A stretch of 64,000 nucleotides of DNA from Anastrepha obliqua (taxonomy: Eukaryota; Arthropoda; Insecta; Diptera; Tephritidae). The translations under genes were made by a program, and so were the position numbers. Positions within the stretch are counted from its first letter, which is position 1; every line of letters begins with the position of its first letter. Below, piece by piece: positions 12,659-23,264 of the stretch. The stretch lies in assembly GCF_027943255.1 (NCBI RefSeq), contig NC_072893.1, forward strand, positions 1,426,001 to 1,490,000, written 5' to 3'. The notes beneath the pieces are model-generated. The model worked only from the letters and a program-made list of their open reading frames with translations, was not told where the DNA came from and did no database searches.

Positions 12659-15600
12659 TATATTGCATAATGCCCTAATAATTATCAAAAGTGTGCGGTA
12701 TTGATAAAGAAGGCGTGGTGCGTCTCATAAAACAATACTTCTAAACATTGTATGATTGCGAAAGCATGCAATATCAAAATCTTGATATTACCGAAAAGTG
12801 GTTGGGACTTGGTAAAGGGAGCACAACAAACAAAAAGGGGGTACTGAAAGAATGTATTCCACCAATATTTTGTTTCGAGTTGTACGCTAATATCACAGGT
12901 TTTCAAATTTCATGGCATGTAATGTTACGTTGGCGTAAAAGGCTTATTAAGAAAAGTTCTTTTGCACGCAATATTTCAAACAAACGAGGAGTTTGTTCAA
13001 TGACCATCAACAAGGCAAAAGGGCAACCGCTTCAAGTGTCCGGATTGAATTAAGAAAGTTCATGTTTTTCCCATGACCTGTTGTGTGTAGCATGTTCATG
13101 TGTCGGACAGCCTAGTACTTGAATAAAAGCTCATTAATAAATCAATAATTTGCAACAAGTGTAGTCATAGATGTTATAAATAAGCAAAATAGCTCTTTGA
13201 ATAAAATTAGTTTTTCGCTATGGGTAATAGCTAATGTACAATAATATAATCTATATCTGCATACGCAGTGCCCTGTGGTGTACACATCAAGAAAAAAGCA
13301 TTCGAGAAATTTCTTGAAGCCCGATTTTATTGCAATTACTGCAAAGTTACCTTTTACGACTGTAAAATGTGTTTTGAACTTTTTGAAAGATTTTTCCCGA
13401 TTTTTAAGGGAAATTCGACTGAGAATGTTTGGCATTACTTTACATACATTCTTACCCTTTACTGAAAAAAGCCCGAGTTGTGTCGATGAAAGCCTTTGGA
13501 CTGCATTCGGTTAATCAGCAGTCTGATTATTAATTTTGATTTAATAACTTTAGATGTCAAGTAAGTAATAGCAATTTTGTAAAAGGAAGTTCAATTCTTT
13601 AGCAACGTCTTCTCCGTCTTACCCTTCGATCGCCAGTGAATAGTTGCCATAAAGTTGGATTGTCTCATTTTTTTGACATCCTATTAATTTTCGCCAATTC
13701 AAAATCACCTTCACCTTAAAATCGAATGCGTCACTTCACTCCAAGTCGCCACTTCAGCCACAGCACAAAATTGCCACATTAATTGCCACCGTTGTCACCA
13801 CCCACCAGCAATTAACTGCCACTCACAACGCCACGTTGCAGCATCCATATCGCACCAGAGCGACAGACAACGACTTTTCAAACGCCTTCTCTACTTCACT
13901 TGCAGCTTGCAACACTGCTATTTGCCACATCGTGTGCACTCACTCATGTTGCGCTTTCACACTTCATCATTTTGCCTATTTGCTTTATCTTACCACGTTA
14001 GTTTGTCTCCAAGTAAAGCTGTGTATGCATGTGTGCGAGAGTATTATAAGTGGCATGTATTTCATGTGTATGGGTGGGTGAAAACGCATGCAACCTCTTC
14101 GCAGCTTTGAACAATTTGCAAATGTTTCGTGTCATATTTGCAACCTCTTAACGTTAGAATGCGCGAGCAGGCAACTGTTTGCGTAGGCGTCTGAAAGAGG
14201 GCGGCGGAGCTCGAAGTGACGGAAGGGAAGAGGCAACATAAAAAAGTGCGCGACACGGAAAACTTTACACTGTCAACACATTAATGCAACGTAATGTTGT
14301 CGGGCCGCTGCAAAGGGGCCAGGCGCATCCCTGTCGCACCTCATTTATGTGCGCTTTGCATTTGAATGCCACTCTGCTGCCTACCCCTTCATCATAATGC
14401 CGTAATGCGAGCTGTGGCATAAATTTACGCTGCATTGAAATTTCTTCATTATTTGCCACTGAATGCTGCATTGGAATTTGTTGGCGTTGCCTGATGCTGC
14501 TGCTGCCGCTACTAGCACCTCGGCTTCAACTGGCGTTGCTATTGACACAACGGAAAATTGGTCATTAGTTGTAAACAGTGTTAAGTGCCCCATCGCAGAC
14601 TCGCGGCACTCGCACCCTTCCTCTCTTCCCAATTGATGCCACTTTCCGTCACATGTCATGGCATGACTGAAGGAGTGCTGGATTGGGCTCTGTGCTGCAA
14701 GCGCAGTTGTTGTTATTTGCGTTTTCAGCGGCAAATTGCCAGTTGCCACAATCTCGGCTCACAGTGCGGCAGCGCAATAGTGCTGCTACTAATGTGGCAA
14801 TCATTCTGCATATGATGCAGTGCAAATTATTGACAATTTTCTCCAGTTTTTTCTTCTCGTAGTCGTAATTTCAAATGCAAATTAGTATTTGCTTTGACAT
14901 CGGCTAGTGGCAGCAACAGCGGCTGGCACAAATTGCTGCTGCCGCTTCAGCAAATAGGCAAATTTATCGCCGTTGCATTGGCAGGCGAATAAGTTATTTG
15001 GTGGCATGTTTGAGCACCGCAATAAATGGCATAAGCTCAAACGCTACGCCGCATAATTTCTTTGTCGCCGCCGAGAAATGCTTAAGCATTGCTGCCACAC
15101 GTTCGTTCACACTGTTGCATAAAGTGTTAAGTGCTTGTCTCAAGTAATCTCACTATTCTACAGCTCCTTCAAGCTAACGGGAATACTTAGAATTCCGCGC
15201 ACTGATCCTCGGAGCATACTTATGCATACATACAAACAAATTTGCTAGTGAAAAATGTACAAAGAAAATTAATGAATATATCGATGGGAAAGCTAAAATG
15301 ACCCACTTGCCTCTATTGGCCATGCAGCTGGGTTCGAGCGCTAATATATGCAGAGTCACGTGCTGGCTATTGCCTTCGACAATTATTGCTTTTTATGACT
15401 GTATTTTGTGGCGCACTGACACTTTTGAAATCTGTTTGCATGAAGGCAAATTCGACATGGACGTAGATGACTTGCTCATGTTCTGGTAGTAAATCTTTAA
15501 AGTGTCGACCTAAGTTGAGTTGCTTGAAATTGCTACAAACTGCCAAAGAGAGATTGTGGGAATAAATAAAAAAATATCAGACTTCTTCTTACCGCCACAT

Positions 15601-15737
15601 AAACTGGTAACGTTTTAGGACCTACATAGATTCATAACTGAAGGTTTTATGCGAACTGTAGGAGGCCTTTTTACCCATACATAGAATATTTTTAATTTTT
15701 ATTTCAAATTTGTCATTTAGACATAGCATAGTTTAAA
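12659..15737 (+). other. Intron sequence, no gene seen
   Basis: Between the mariner and the RTE relic. It is rich in TGCCACT/GCCAC and ACTT-type simple sequence (13700-14000, 14450-14800), with several frames of about 60-120 codons that lack any motif. No transposon motif was recognised. Confidence 0.5.
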
Positions 15738-15885
15738 ACTAGCCGAGAAGCTGTACCTGTTGAGTTAGTAAAAGGTCCTTAAATCATGATACATGAACAT
15801 CTCGACGTAACAGTGTGCTTTAACACCTGAAAAATCAACAACTGATCAGATATTCACACTACGCCCAGACCCTTGAGTGGATATA
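15738..15885 (+). pseudogene. RTE retrotransposon relic, left piece of RT domain
   Basis: Plus-strand remnants of an RTE reverse transcriptase. With one short insertion and frameshifts it reads LVKGPY, then QC, then EKSTTDQIFTLR. This corresponds to residues about 588-620 of the intact RTE ORF at 45120-48113 (NQVIGPYQC, GKSTIDQIFSIRQ). It runs into the TA where the DD41D mariner pair is inserted and resumes at 17641. The 5' limit is uncertain. Confidence 0.65.
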
Positions 15886-17098
15886 CAAGGTGGTTTCTTT
15901 CTTTGATTCTTCTTGTGGATTGTTTTTATTTGGTCTTTTAATTTTTTTTACATCAAGTCGAGAATATGATGTCATGTAAATGGCCGCCGCCACAGTTGAT
16001 TGCCATTTGAGCCCTTTTTATGGCATATGGCATTGCCTTTAAGAACTGCAAGAGTCTGAGGCTTGTTGACATAAACCCGCGACTTCAAAAAGCCCCACAA
16101 AAAGAAGTCTGGAGCGGTCAAATCAGGCGATCTTGCTGGCCAGTGCAAATCGCCAAAACGGGATATTAGGCGCCCGCGAAATGCATCCTTCAGCATATCG
16201 GTTGTGGCACGTGCAGTGTGTGCCGTTGCACCGTCCTGCTGGAACCACATGTTTTCCAATCCCAATTCATCAAGTTGCGGCAAAAAGAACTCGTTGATCA
16301 TTGCTCTGTAGCGCTCACCATTCACAGTAACCGTTTGGCCCGCGACGTCTTCGAAGAAAAAAGGTCCGATGACTCCTCCAGCGAAAACAGCACACCATAC
16401 AGTGACTTTGAGCGGACGTAATGGCTCTTCGTGGGTTACACGCGGATTTTCAGTGCCCCAGAAGCGTAAATTTTGCTTATTTACGTACCCGCTAAGATTG
16501 AAATGGGCCTCATCACTCATGATTAAATCATCTTCCTCTTGGTGGTGATTAAGGATGGCTTGAGCGTATGTTAGACGCGATTGGTGGTCAGCAGCTAACA
16601 GCTGATGCACCGTCTGGACTTTGTACGGAAACATCTTCAAATCTTGTACCAAAATTCGCTGTAAAGACCGTCGACTGATACCCATTTGCGTGGCACGTCG
16701 TCTGGTCGATGTCAACGGTGCTTCCATGACATCCTCGGCTACAGCAGCAATATTCTCTGCAGAACGGCTACTCCGGGGTCTGCCATGCCTGGCAGCATCT
16801 CGTGTTGTGCCAGTCTCTTTGAGGCGAGCGGTTAAACGTCGCAGTGTTTCACCAGTAGGCGTTGGACGGCGAGGAAATCTGCGACGAAATTCACGTTGTG
16901 CCAAAGTCATCGACCGATTATTGGTCAAATAAATAGTCAGCAATATTCCGCGTTTTGGAGCAGTGTAGCGCAACATTGTTTATTAACGTGTATTTCGCAT
17001 GTGTTTACCACACAAATGTCAAAACAGAACTGACATTAGGGTCCAATCGCAAAATTTATAGCATTTTCTGATAGGAGGATTACTTTAGCGCCACCTGT
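15886..17098 (-). mobile_element. DD41D 'rosa'-type mariner element
   Basis: A 1,213 bp element bounded by TA at 15884-15885 and 17099-17100. The ends share a short imperfect inverted repeat around AAGGTGG / ACAGGTGG. It encodes a DD41D transposase on the minus strand, the arrangement of the rosa group known from Ceratitis and other tephritids. The right-hand TA is also the left-hand TA of the next element (17101-17640). Confidence 0.8.
15953..16976 (-). pseudogene. DD41D mariner transposase, near-intact with broken C-terminus
   Basis: A continuous 334-codon frame runs from an ATG at 16976 to 15972. An N-terminal helix-turn-helix region (about residues 20-120, with TLAQREFRRRF and GISRRSLQRIL) precedes the catalytic core. 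The acidic triad is D155 (SDEAHFN), D248 (QQDGATAHT) and D290 (SPDLTAPDFF). Exactly 41 residues separate the last two, giving DD41D. After VYVNKPQTLAVLK the frame turns into an unrelated tail. In the next frame, GGGHLHDIIFST and a stop at about 15953 look like the native C-terminus. A deletion of roughly 25-30 codons with a frameshift is therefore inferred. The triad is kept, so decay is recent, but the protein is probably inactive. Confidence 0.85.
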
Positions 17099-17100
17099 TA

Positions 17101-17640
17101 TAAAGGGTTTTCCAATAAGAGGTGTTACAGGTGAACGAATTGCGCTTCCGGGATATGATTAACGATTTTTATGGCCGAAATTGGATGGTATTGATCTGGA
17201 CAACGTTTATTTTCCACAAGACGGCGCTACGTGTCACACAAACAACGAAACCATTGATCTTTTACGGGAAACGTTTCTGGACCGTGTTATCTCTCGAAGA
17301 GGTGATCACAATTGGCCACAGAGATCTTGTGATTTAAAACCTTGTGACTTTTTCTTTAGATCAATGTGAAAAAGAAGGTCTACACCAACAGCCCAGGGTC
17401 AATTCAAGACCTCATGAGCCTATCGAGGACATAGGGCAGCCACTTTGCAATTCAGTTATGGAAAATTTCATGAAAAGGATATTGTCCTGTAAGAGTGGTT
17501 GTGGTGGTCATTTGCCTGATGTTATTTTCCACTATTAACGGCATACCTTCCTCTTTATAATGAAATAAACATCCGATAATTAATATTTAAAAATTTTTCT
17601 TTGAATATCAAAATAACACCTCTTATTAAAAAACCTTTTA
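17101..17640 (+). mobile_element. Internally deleted DD41D mariner element
   Basis: A 540 bp element flanked by TA at 17099-17100 and 17641-17642. It has 27 bp inverted repeats (internal part GGTTTTYYAATAAGAGGTG). Inside are two overlapping frames of a transposase C-terminal half: RDMINDFY, then FPQDGATCHTNNETIDLLRE, RRGDHNWPQRSCDLKPCDFF, then a tail with QPLCNSVMENFMKRI and GGHLPDVIFHY. The last two acidic residues are again 41 apart. The N-terminal half, including the first Asp, is gone and there are frameshifts, so it is a non-autonomous derivative. Its termini differ from those of the neighbouring rosa-type copy, so it is a separate family. Confidence 0.82.
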
Positions 17641-17870
17641 TATCGCGAAATCTGAATTGGGTATCCCCGCAAAACTAATACGGCTATGCACGATGGCACC
17701 GTTCAATACCAGCGGTGCCATCGAAACTGGGAAAGACTTCTCCGCCCATTTGACACCAAACTAGGTTTCAGATTGAGTGACTGACTCTCTGTATTGCGCA
17801 TTGGTAAACTCGTTTATCAATAGAGGTAGTTAGCAATCTATCCACCAGTACCAAGGCTGGTCATGGACTG
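17641..17870 (+). pseudogene. RTE retrotransposon relic, right piece of RT domain
   Basis: Continues the RTE copy interrupted at 15885. It reads SELGIPAKLIRLC, then FNTSGAIETGKDF, matching residues about 654-684 of the intact RTE ORF elsewhere in the window, before stops appear. About 30 codons between the two pieces are missing. The sequence after about 17800 no longer aligns by eye. A near-repeat, GCGATCGCCACC / GCAATCGCCACC, occurs at 17959 and 17999. Confidence 0.7.
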
Positions 17871-18183
17871 ACGAATAGTGAACTACTTGGTATAAACCAG
17901 TAGTCCCAGCCCAATCTACGTAATGCCTTCGATATACATACGTTTTATCACTTCCAAGGCGATCGCCACCGCAGTACTGTAATGAGGATAGAAAAAAGGC
18001 AATCGCCACCTCCGCATTACACTTCGTCCGTCTTTCGAAAGTCCCTTCGAAGATAGCTAATAGTGCAGATAGATATTAACAATTAAAAATTGAAACGAAG
18101 CGGGCTTGATTTGCTTATATAAATTGAAATTTCATGTATTTTTCTTTCTTGCAATTTATTAACCCTAATCCCATGTCGATATG

Positions 18184-18496
18184 GCGGCCGCCGTAGCCGA
18201 ATGGGTTGGTGCGTGACTACCATTCGTAATTCACAGAGAGAACGAAGGTATCGAATCTCGGTGAAACACCAAATTAAGAAAAATATTTTTCTAATAGCTG
18301 TCGCCCCTCGGCAAGCAATGGCAAACCTCCGAGTGTATTTCTGCCATGAAAAAGCTCCTCATAAAAATATCTGCCATTCCGAGTCGGCTTGAAACTGTAG
18401 GTTCCTCCATTTGTGGAACAACATCAAGACGCACACCACAAATAGGAGGAGGAGCTTGGCGAAACACCCAAAAATGGTGGACGCGCCAATTATATG
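18184..18496 (+). mobile_element. tRNA-derived SINE, copy 1 (subfamily I)
   Basis: About 313 bp. The head resembles a tRNA: an A-box-like GTAGCCGAATGGGTTGGTGCG and a B-box-like GGTATCGAATCTC, which would recruit RNA polymerase III. A body of about 230 bp follows (TATTTCTGCCATGAAAAAGC, then CACCACAAATAGGAGGAGGA), ending ACGCGCCAATTAT. The T-arm region reads ACAGAGAGAACG, the subfamily shared with copy 3. It is full length but has no obvious target duplication. Confidence 0.82.
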
Positions 18497-19447
18497 TGCA
18501 TGTTTCATGCTATTTGTTTATGATCAAATATTACTAAAATAAAAAATTGTGAAAAAACCTCTTCAGATATGTTTTGTTCAAGCTTAGAAGATACCTTATG
18601 AATTTTTTCCAATTTTCTGTTGGCGCTATATAGTAGAAATAAGCGCCGACCCATCGTTTTGGGATTAAGGTGCCAAATGGAACGACATGGGATTAGAGGT
18701 AATTTCGTATAGAAATAGTTTTCGAAAGCCTTTTCTTTTGGTAGGCTATAATAACAAAAATAATTTTTTTCGACTATGTCGTCTCAAGACTTGGGGCGCC
18801 TCATATTATTTTTATTAGAGCTAGAAGTTTTCTATAGTAGTTCTAAGTTCTTCTTGAAAATGCCCTCTGAAAGCATGTATTATCAATGAATAGAAAAATT
18901 TTATTTTGAAGATATTTCACACATATTCGAGACCTCATAATTCCTATAGAAAACAAACCAAATCAACGGGTTTCCGTTTAAAGTTGATTTCGTGAATATG
19001 TGGTTCACCGCTGAGTCACCAAGTGGGCTTTTTATGGTCGAGTAAATTAAATAACATTTTTAATTTGCTAATGTGAAAATGTTTAAAAAGGATAAAGGAT
19101 AGAATAAATCTTTTAATGTAATGGCCACCCACAGCTGAAAAGGTTTTCAACACTTGCTCTCCATTAGCACATTATTTTTAATTACCACTACAACCGCAAC
19201 TAAAACTTAAACTACATATAAACACAATTAAGATAATTACTACGGAATACCGTCAAGTCGAGTTGCTCCTGCCAAGTCCTTTCACTTCCAACTTCGAACA
19301 CATTGAAAGAACAGCCCACCTAAGTATGTGTGACAACAAGTTTTATTTTGTTTATTTTTAATTTGCCTGTTGCTGCCCTATTCCATCCACAAGTATTTTA
19401 AGCGATTTTGCCACATTCATATACATATATATATATAATAATATATA
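18497..19447 (+). other. Intron sequence, no gene seen
   Basis: AT-rich intron between SINE copy 1 and the Tc1 relic, ending in a (TA)n-rich run (19420-19447). No motif was recognised. Confidence 0.5.
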
Positions 19448-20941
19448 CAGCTGTGAACATGAAAATAGCAGTGCCCTTAAAAAAATATTACGAAGTAATT
19501 TAGTTCTTCCCCATAAACCATACCAAGAAAATTTCACTGCCAAATATCAACGAAGGGTTATGGAATTTCAGAGTGTAGAGTTAATCTGAACAAATCTGGC
19601 AATTACATAAATAACGGGTCTTTATTGGTGTCTCTACATTTTTTTGTGCAACATTGAAATAGCAGTGCCCTCAGCTTTTTAAGGTTATACAAGAATACGT
19701 TTAAGAAAATGTTCTATATATATATTTTTTTTTAATTTTGGTGAGTGTCAAGCAAATATTTCTTATGATTTGACTATAGAGGGTCGAGCGAAGCACTGGA
19801 CCATAAAACAGCGAAAACAGATTCTGAAATTGAGAGCAGTTGAAAGATCTTACACGGAAATACAATAAATTATTTCATGTTTCGCAAGACTGATTTCAAA
19901 TGTAACCAAATTTATGGAAAGCCCGAAAAAGGGGAGGAAAACGAAAAACTTCCCTGCAAGACTAACGCAGAATTGTAAGTTGCTCCAAAGAGAATCCCAT
20001 GAAGTCAGCCATACAAATTAAAATAGAGGTGAACTTAAATGTTTCTGACATGGCTCTACGGAGAAGACTACGGGAAGCTGGAGAAGCCGTTCGCAGTCCA
20101 CTAAAAAAGCCACTCCGGACACCAAAACATAAGACAAAATATGCTAGCTGGGCAGCTGACATGGGACGTAAGATTTTATTGACTGACGAGTCTAAAATAG
20201 TTTTGTATGGCGGCACGGGTTCACGACAATATGCTAGACGTCCTGGCAGCTAACAGCACCCCCAATACACTCTTAAAAACCATTAAACATCGGGACTCAA
20301 AAATAATGGTATGAGGATGTTTCTCATTTTACGGCGCATGATATGTGAAAATAATGCAGAGAAGAAATGCCAATAAAATGGATAAAGCAGGATAACGATC
20401 CTAAATACACGTGTCAGAGGGCCAAGGCTTAAGGTTATGGGAACTATGGGAAATCGTTAAAGGTGCGTGGCTGAAGTTTCCGAAGCACCGATGTGAGCAA
20501 TTGGAGACGTACCCTTCAGTCCGCGATGCGTGGTTTTTATGTTATTTGTGGTTCTGTTGATTGTCCCGAAGTTCTTGAACAGACTGACTTCAATGTTTCT
20601 CATAAAACGTTACGCTTTTACTACCCATTTAATGTCAAATCAGTCAAATCGAACTACCATAACTTTGCTCTGGCTGAGTTAAATAGTATCTACAGACTAT
20701 TTGACCTAGATTTTGCCATGCTCTCTTTATCATTCGATAATTGTGTACCACTATTCATATTGACTCTCTCTTGTTTACGTGATATATAATTTTAAGCAAA
20801 TGCTCGTATATGTGTCTATTCTGTAAGGTGATTGTAATCATAGACATAAGTAAAATGAAATGATATATTTCAAAATAATGTTAAACATTTTCTAATCTAT
20901 TCTAATATTTTGTGGTACTGCTATTTTCGTGCTCGCAACTG
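19448..20941 (+). mobile_element. Tc1-like element with decayed transposase
   Basis: A 1,494 bp element with TA at 19446-19447 and 20942-20943. Terminal inverted repeats are CAGYTGYGARCAYGAAAATA followed by GCAGT. A transposase relic runs on the plus strand: NLNVSDMALRRRLREAG (20035-20085), MGRKILLTDESKI with the first Asp (about 20186), EEMPIKWI then KQDNDPKYT with the second Asp (about 20390), and LWEIVKGAWLKFPKH (about 20450), where the catalytic Glu region has been eroded. Stops and deletions make it inactive. It lies inside the teneurin intron immediately before the transmembrane exon. Confidence 0.85.
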
Positions 20942-21020
20942 TATGTACACGTACTCTAGCCACTTCGCTTTATCAATGTATTTGTTTAATTTGTTTGTCT
21001 TTTTGTTCTCATTCTTGCAG

Positions 21021-21127
21021 GTTTCACATAGATAAGCGCTGCCAGCACCGATGTTCCTGGAAATGTTTGAGTATCGCCTTAATACTAGTAACAGTCGTCC
21101 TAAGCGCCATGTTGACCTACTTTGCAG
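21021..21127 (+). CDS. Ten-a: Teneurin exon, juxtamembrane and transmembrane segment (partial gene)
   Basis: Second teneurin exon, 107 bp. The acceptor is a T-rich tract ending TTCTTGCAG (21020) and the donor is CAG|GTGAGT (21128). Its first base completes an Arg codon begun by the AG of the previous exon. Then 35 codons follow, reading [15 protein letters not shown] and a hydrophobic helix of about 20 residues ([11 protein letters not shown] to MLTYFA). One base carries over (phase 1). The basic, Cys-rich stretch before the helix fits the cytoplasmic side of a type II protein, and CSWKC is a teneurin hallmark. A Tc1 relic ends 79 bp upstream of the exon. The next exon, which would start the extracellular part, was not found in the remaining 42.9 kb, so the following intron is very long, as is usual for fly teneurin genes. 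Confidence 0.8.
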
Positions 21128-22979
21128 GTGAGTTTCCTGAAAGTTTGTCGCACTAGCATAGAGTGCAACGTAATAAGAACACGTGAGTGTGCAAGTGCAC
21201 GTGAATGGAAGTAATTAAAAGTCATTCATTCAAATGGAGCTGCTTACTGGTATAAAAAGTCAGGGCATTCGTCTGTGGTGGCGGGTGCATGCGGTAAAGG
21301 ATAATCCCATTGTTCATAGAAACTCTTCAGCTGAGCTTAAATGTTTCGATCGGCGCATACCCACTCACATGCAAGTGCATACTCGTACTTAGTTTGGAAG
21401 CGCAAATTTGTTCATCAATTTACTTTTCTTTTTGGTTTGTGGCATGTGTTGAATGGTCCATCACTCGTGCTTAGCAACGACTATTAAAGCAAATTGAATA
21501 TTTAAGCCATTTATCAGTATTAAAACGCGTCACCACACACATATGCAAATGCGTGTGCATGTGTACCTGTGTAGGTGTGCATTCACATGTGTATGTAGGT
21601 ACTTGAGGGTACACAAGTCATTAGCCAAATACAGATTTGCCTTAATATCCTTGGATAATATGCTGCGGCGTTGCTGCATAACGAGGCGAGCGTAATGACA
21701 GTCATTGTTGAACCTTTTTCCACAAGCTTTTGTTACATTAATTAAGCGAAAAGGGATTTAATGACATTAGCAAACACGCAGATACCCAGATAAATAGATC
21801 CTCAGATACTCAGATACTCAGTTGCACACACACACACGCGCACGAGTGTATATTTATCAAGTGCACACATCTTCCACCTGAGCTAAATAGTGTACATGTG
21901 TACATAATCGTCTAACTACACACGTGAAATAAAGAGCTTGTTCTCGGGTGTGCGGGCTTGTTTGTGTGTCTTTGTGTGCGTTTGTGGACTATGCAAACTG
22001 GCATCATTTTAGGCTAATGTAATGTAAACACTTCATATAAGGTGCCACTGCTGCTGTTGCTTTTGCTGTTTCACGCTGTTTGTACAAAACAAACTCTTGG
22101 CGTCCCGCCTGCGCGTGTGTGCGCGTGTGTGTGAAATTCTAAGTGTGTATTTGGGTACACTATCGTGTTGTGCCTTGCTGTATGAACCAAATTAATAGTT
22201 AGTAGTGCATTCACAATGCTTAGACCGTTAGTCCTCGAGGATGGTTTTGGAACGACTTCGCCAGCTCTCTTTGAAAAGCTTCTACTTCTACTTCTGTTTG
22301 CTTTTTGCGTGCATTTGCAAAACCATAGAAGAAAACAGTTGATAGCACTTGGATGCTGTCAACTAAAGAGTCCCTTTGTTGCTTTCGCAAGCACGAAACG
22401 TAGACAATCTTTGTGCTGGTGACTCTTAAGTTGGCCCGGAATGCTTCGCTTGCACAAAGAACTCATTAACTTAAATATTAGATGAGCAATGAACAGTGTT
22501 TGTATATACTTATTATGTATATATGTATATATAAGTATATATATAGGGTGCTTATCTCTTCATGAAGTAAATACCTTGCCTTAGAAAATGTCTAACGACA
22601 CTATCAGCTTTAAAATATTTATAAAAATCGCACTTGTGATCCGATTTAGTTCATACTCGGCATACGTTAAAAAAAGCTGACACTGTCGTATAGATATTCC
22701 AAAGAGAGGTATTAGTGATCCGATTTATAAAAGCATAGAAAGTTAGTTTGTAAATTCTCTACAGATTTCCAGGGAGCTAAATAGCCGTGCCAATTATTTT
22801 CTCAATTGGACACTGCGATTGAATAAAACTGCGGGATGTCTCCTTAAAAGTGGCCGTTTGTGCCTTAGAGAAAGTATAATTTATTTACTTTTATAGATGT
22901 AATCAGTAAATAATTGTGCTACTGGCTGCTTTTTTTGTGTTTTGTTTTTTGTCCGGACAACTAGCGAATACAGCACTCA
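21128..22979 (+). other. Downstream teneurin intron, first part, no gene seen
   Basis: Starts at the GTGAGT donor. It holds CA/TG repeats (21530-21620, 21820-21850, 22105-22135) and a TA-rich palindromic run at 22505-22545. No domain or RNA gene was recognised. Confidence 0.5.
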
Positions 22980-23264
22980 GTCACAATTAAGTCCATTGTA
23001 TTGCACTCGAATCCCCTTTTAATTCCCGAAGAAATCTGAGTAGGAGTGAAGGTGGTCGCTTCTTAACACATCAGTGCCAAAGACCTCAAACTTGATTCAA
23101 GCGAAGGCGGGGCAGACGCAAAGAAAGTGGTCCACCGTCTCATCCTCCCCTTCACAAGCTGGACAGCCTCTCTCAGCCTGCCAAGGTCGCAAATGTTGTC
23201 ATTAATTCTACCCCAGAGTCAGTTGTTTATGGTTATGGCATGACTAATCGGCACATGCTTTAAT
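22980..23264 (-). pseudogene. 3' end of a non-LTR retrotransposon (relic)
   Basis: On the minus strand the reading DETVDHFLCVCPAFA (about 23095-23140), followed by a degenerate tail to about 22990, matches the zinc-finger-like C-terminal region after RNase H in I/LOA-type LINEs. Only this terminal part is readable, with frame breaks. Confidence 0.6.
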
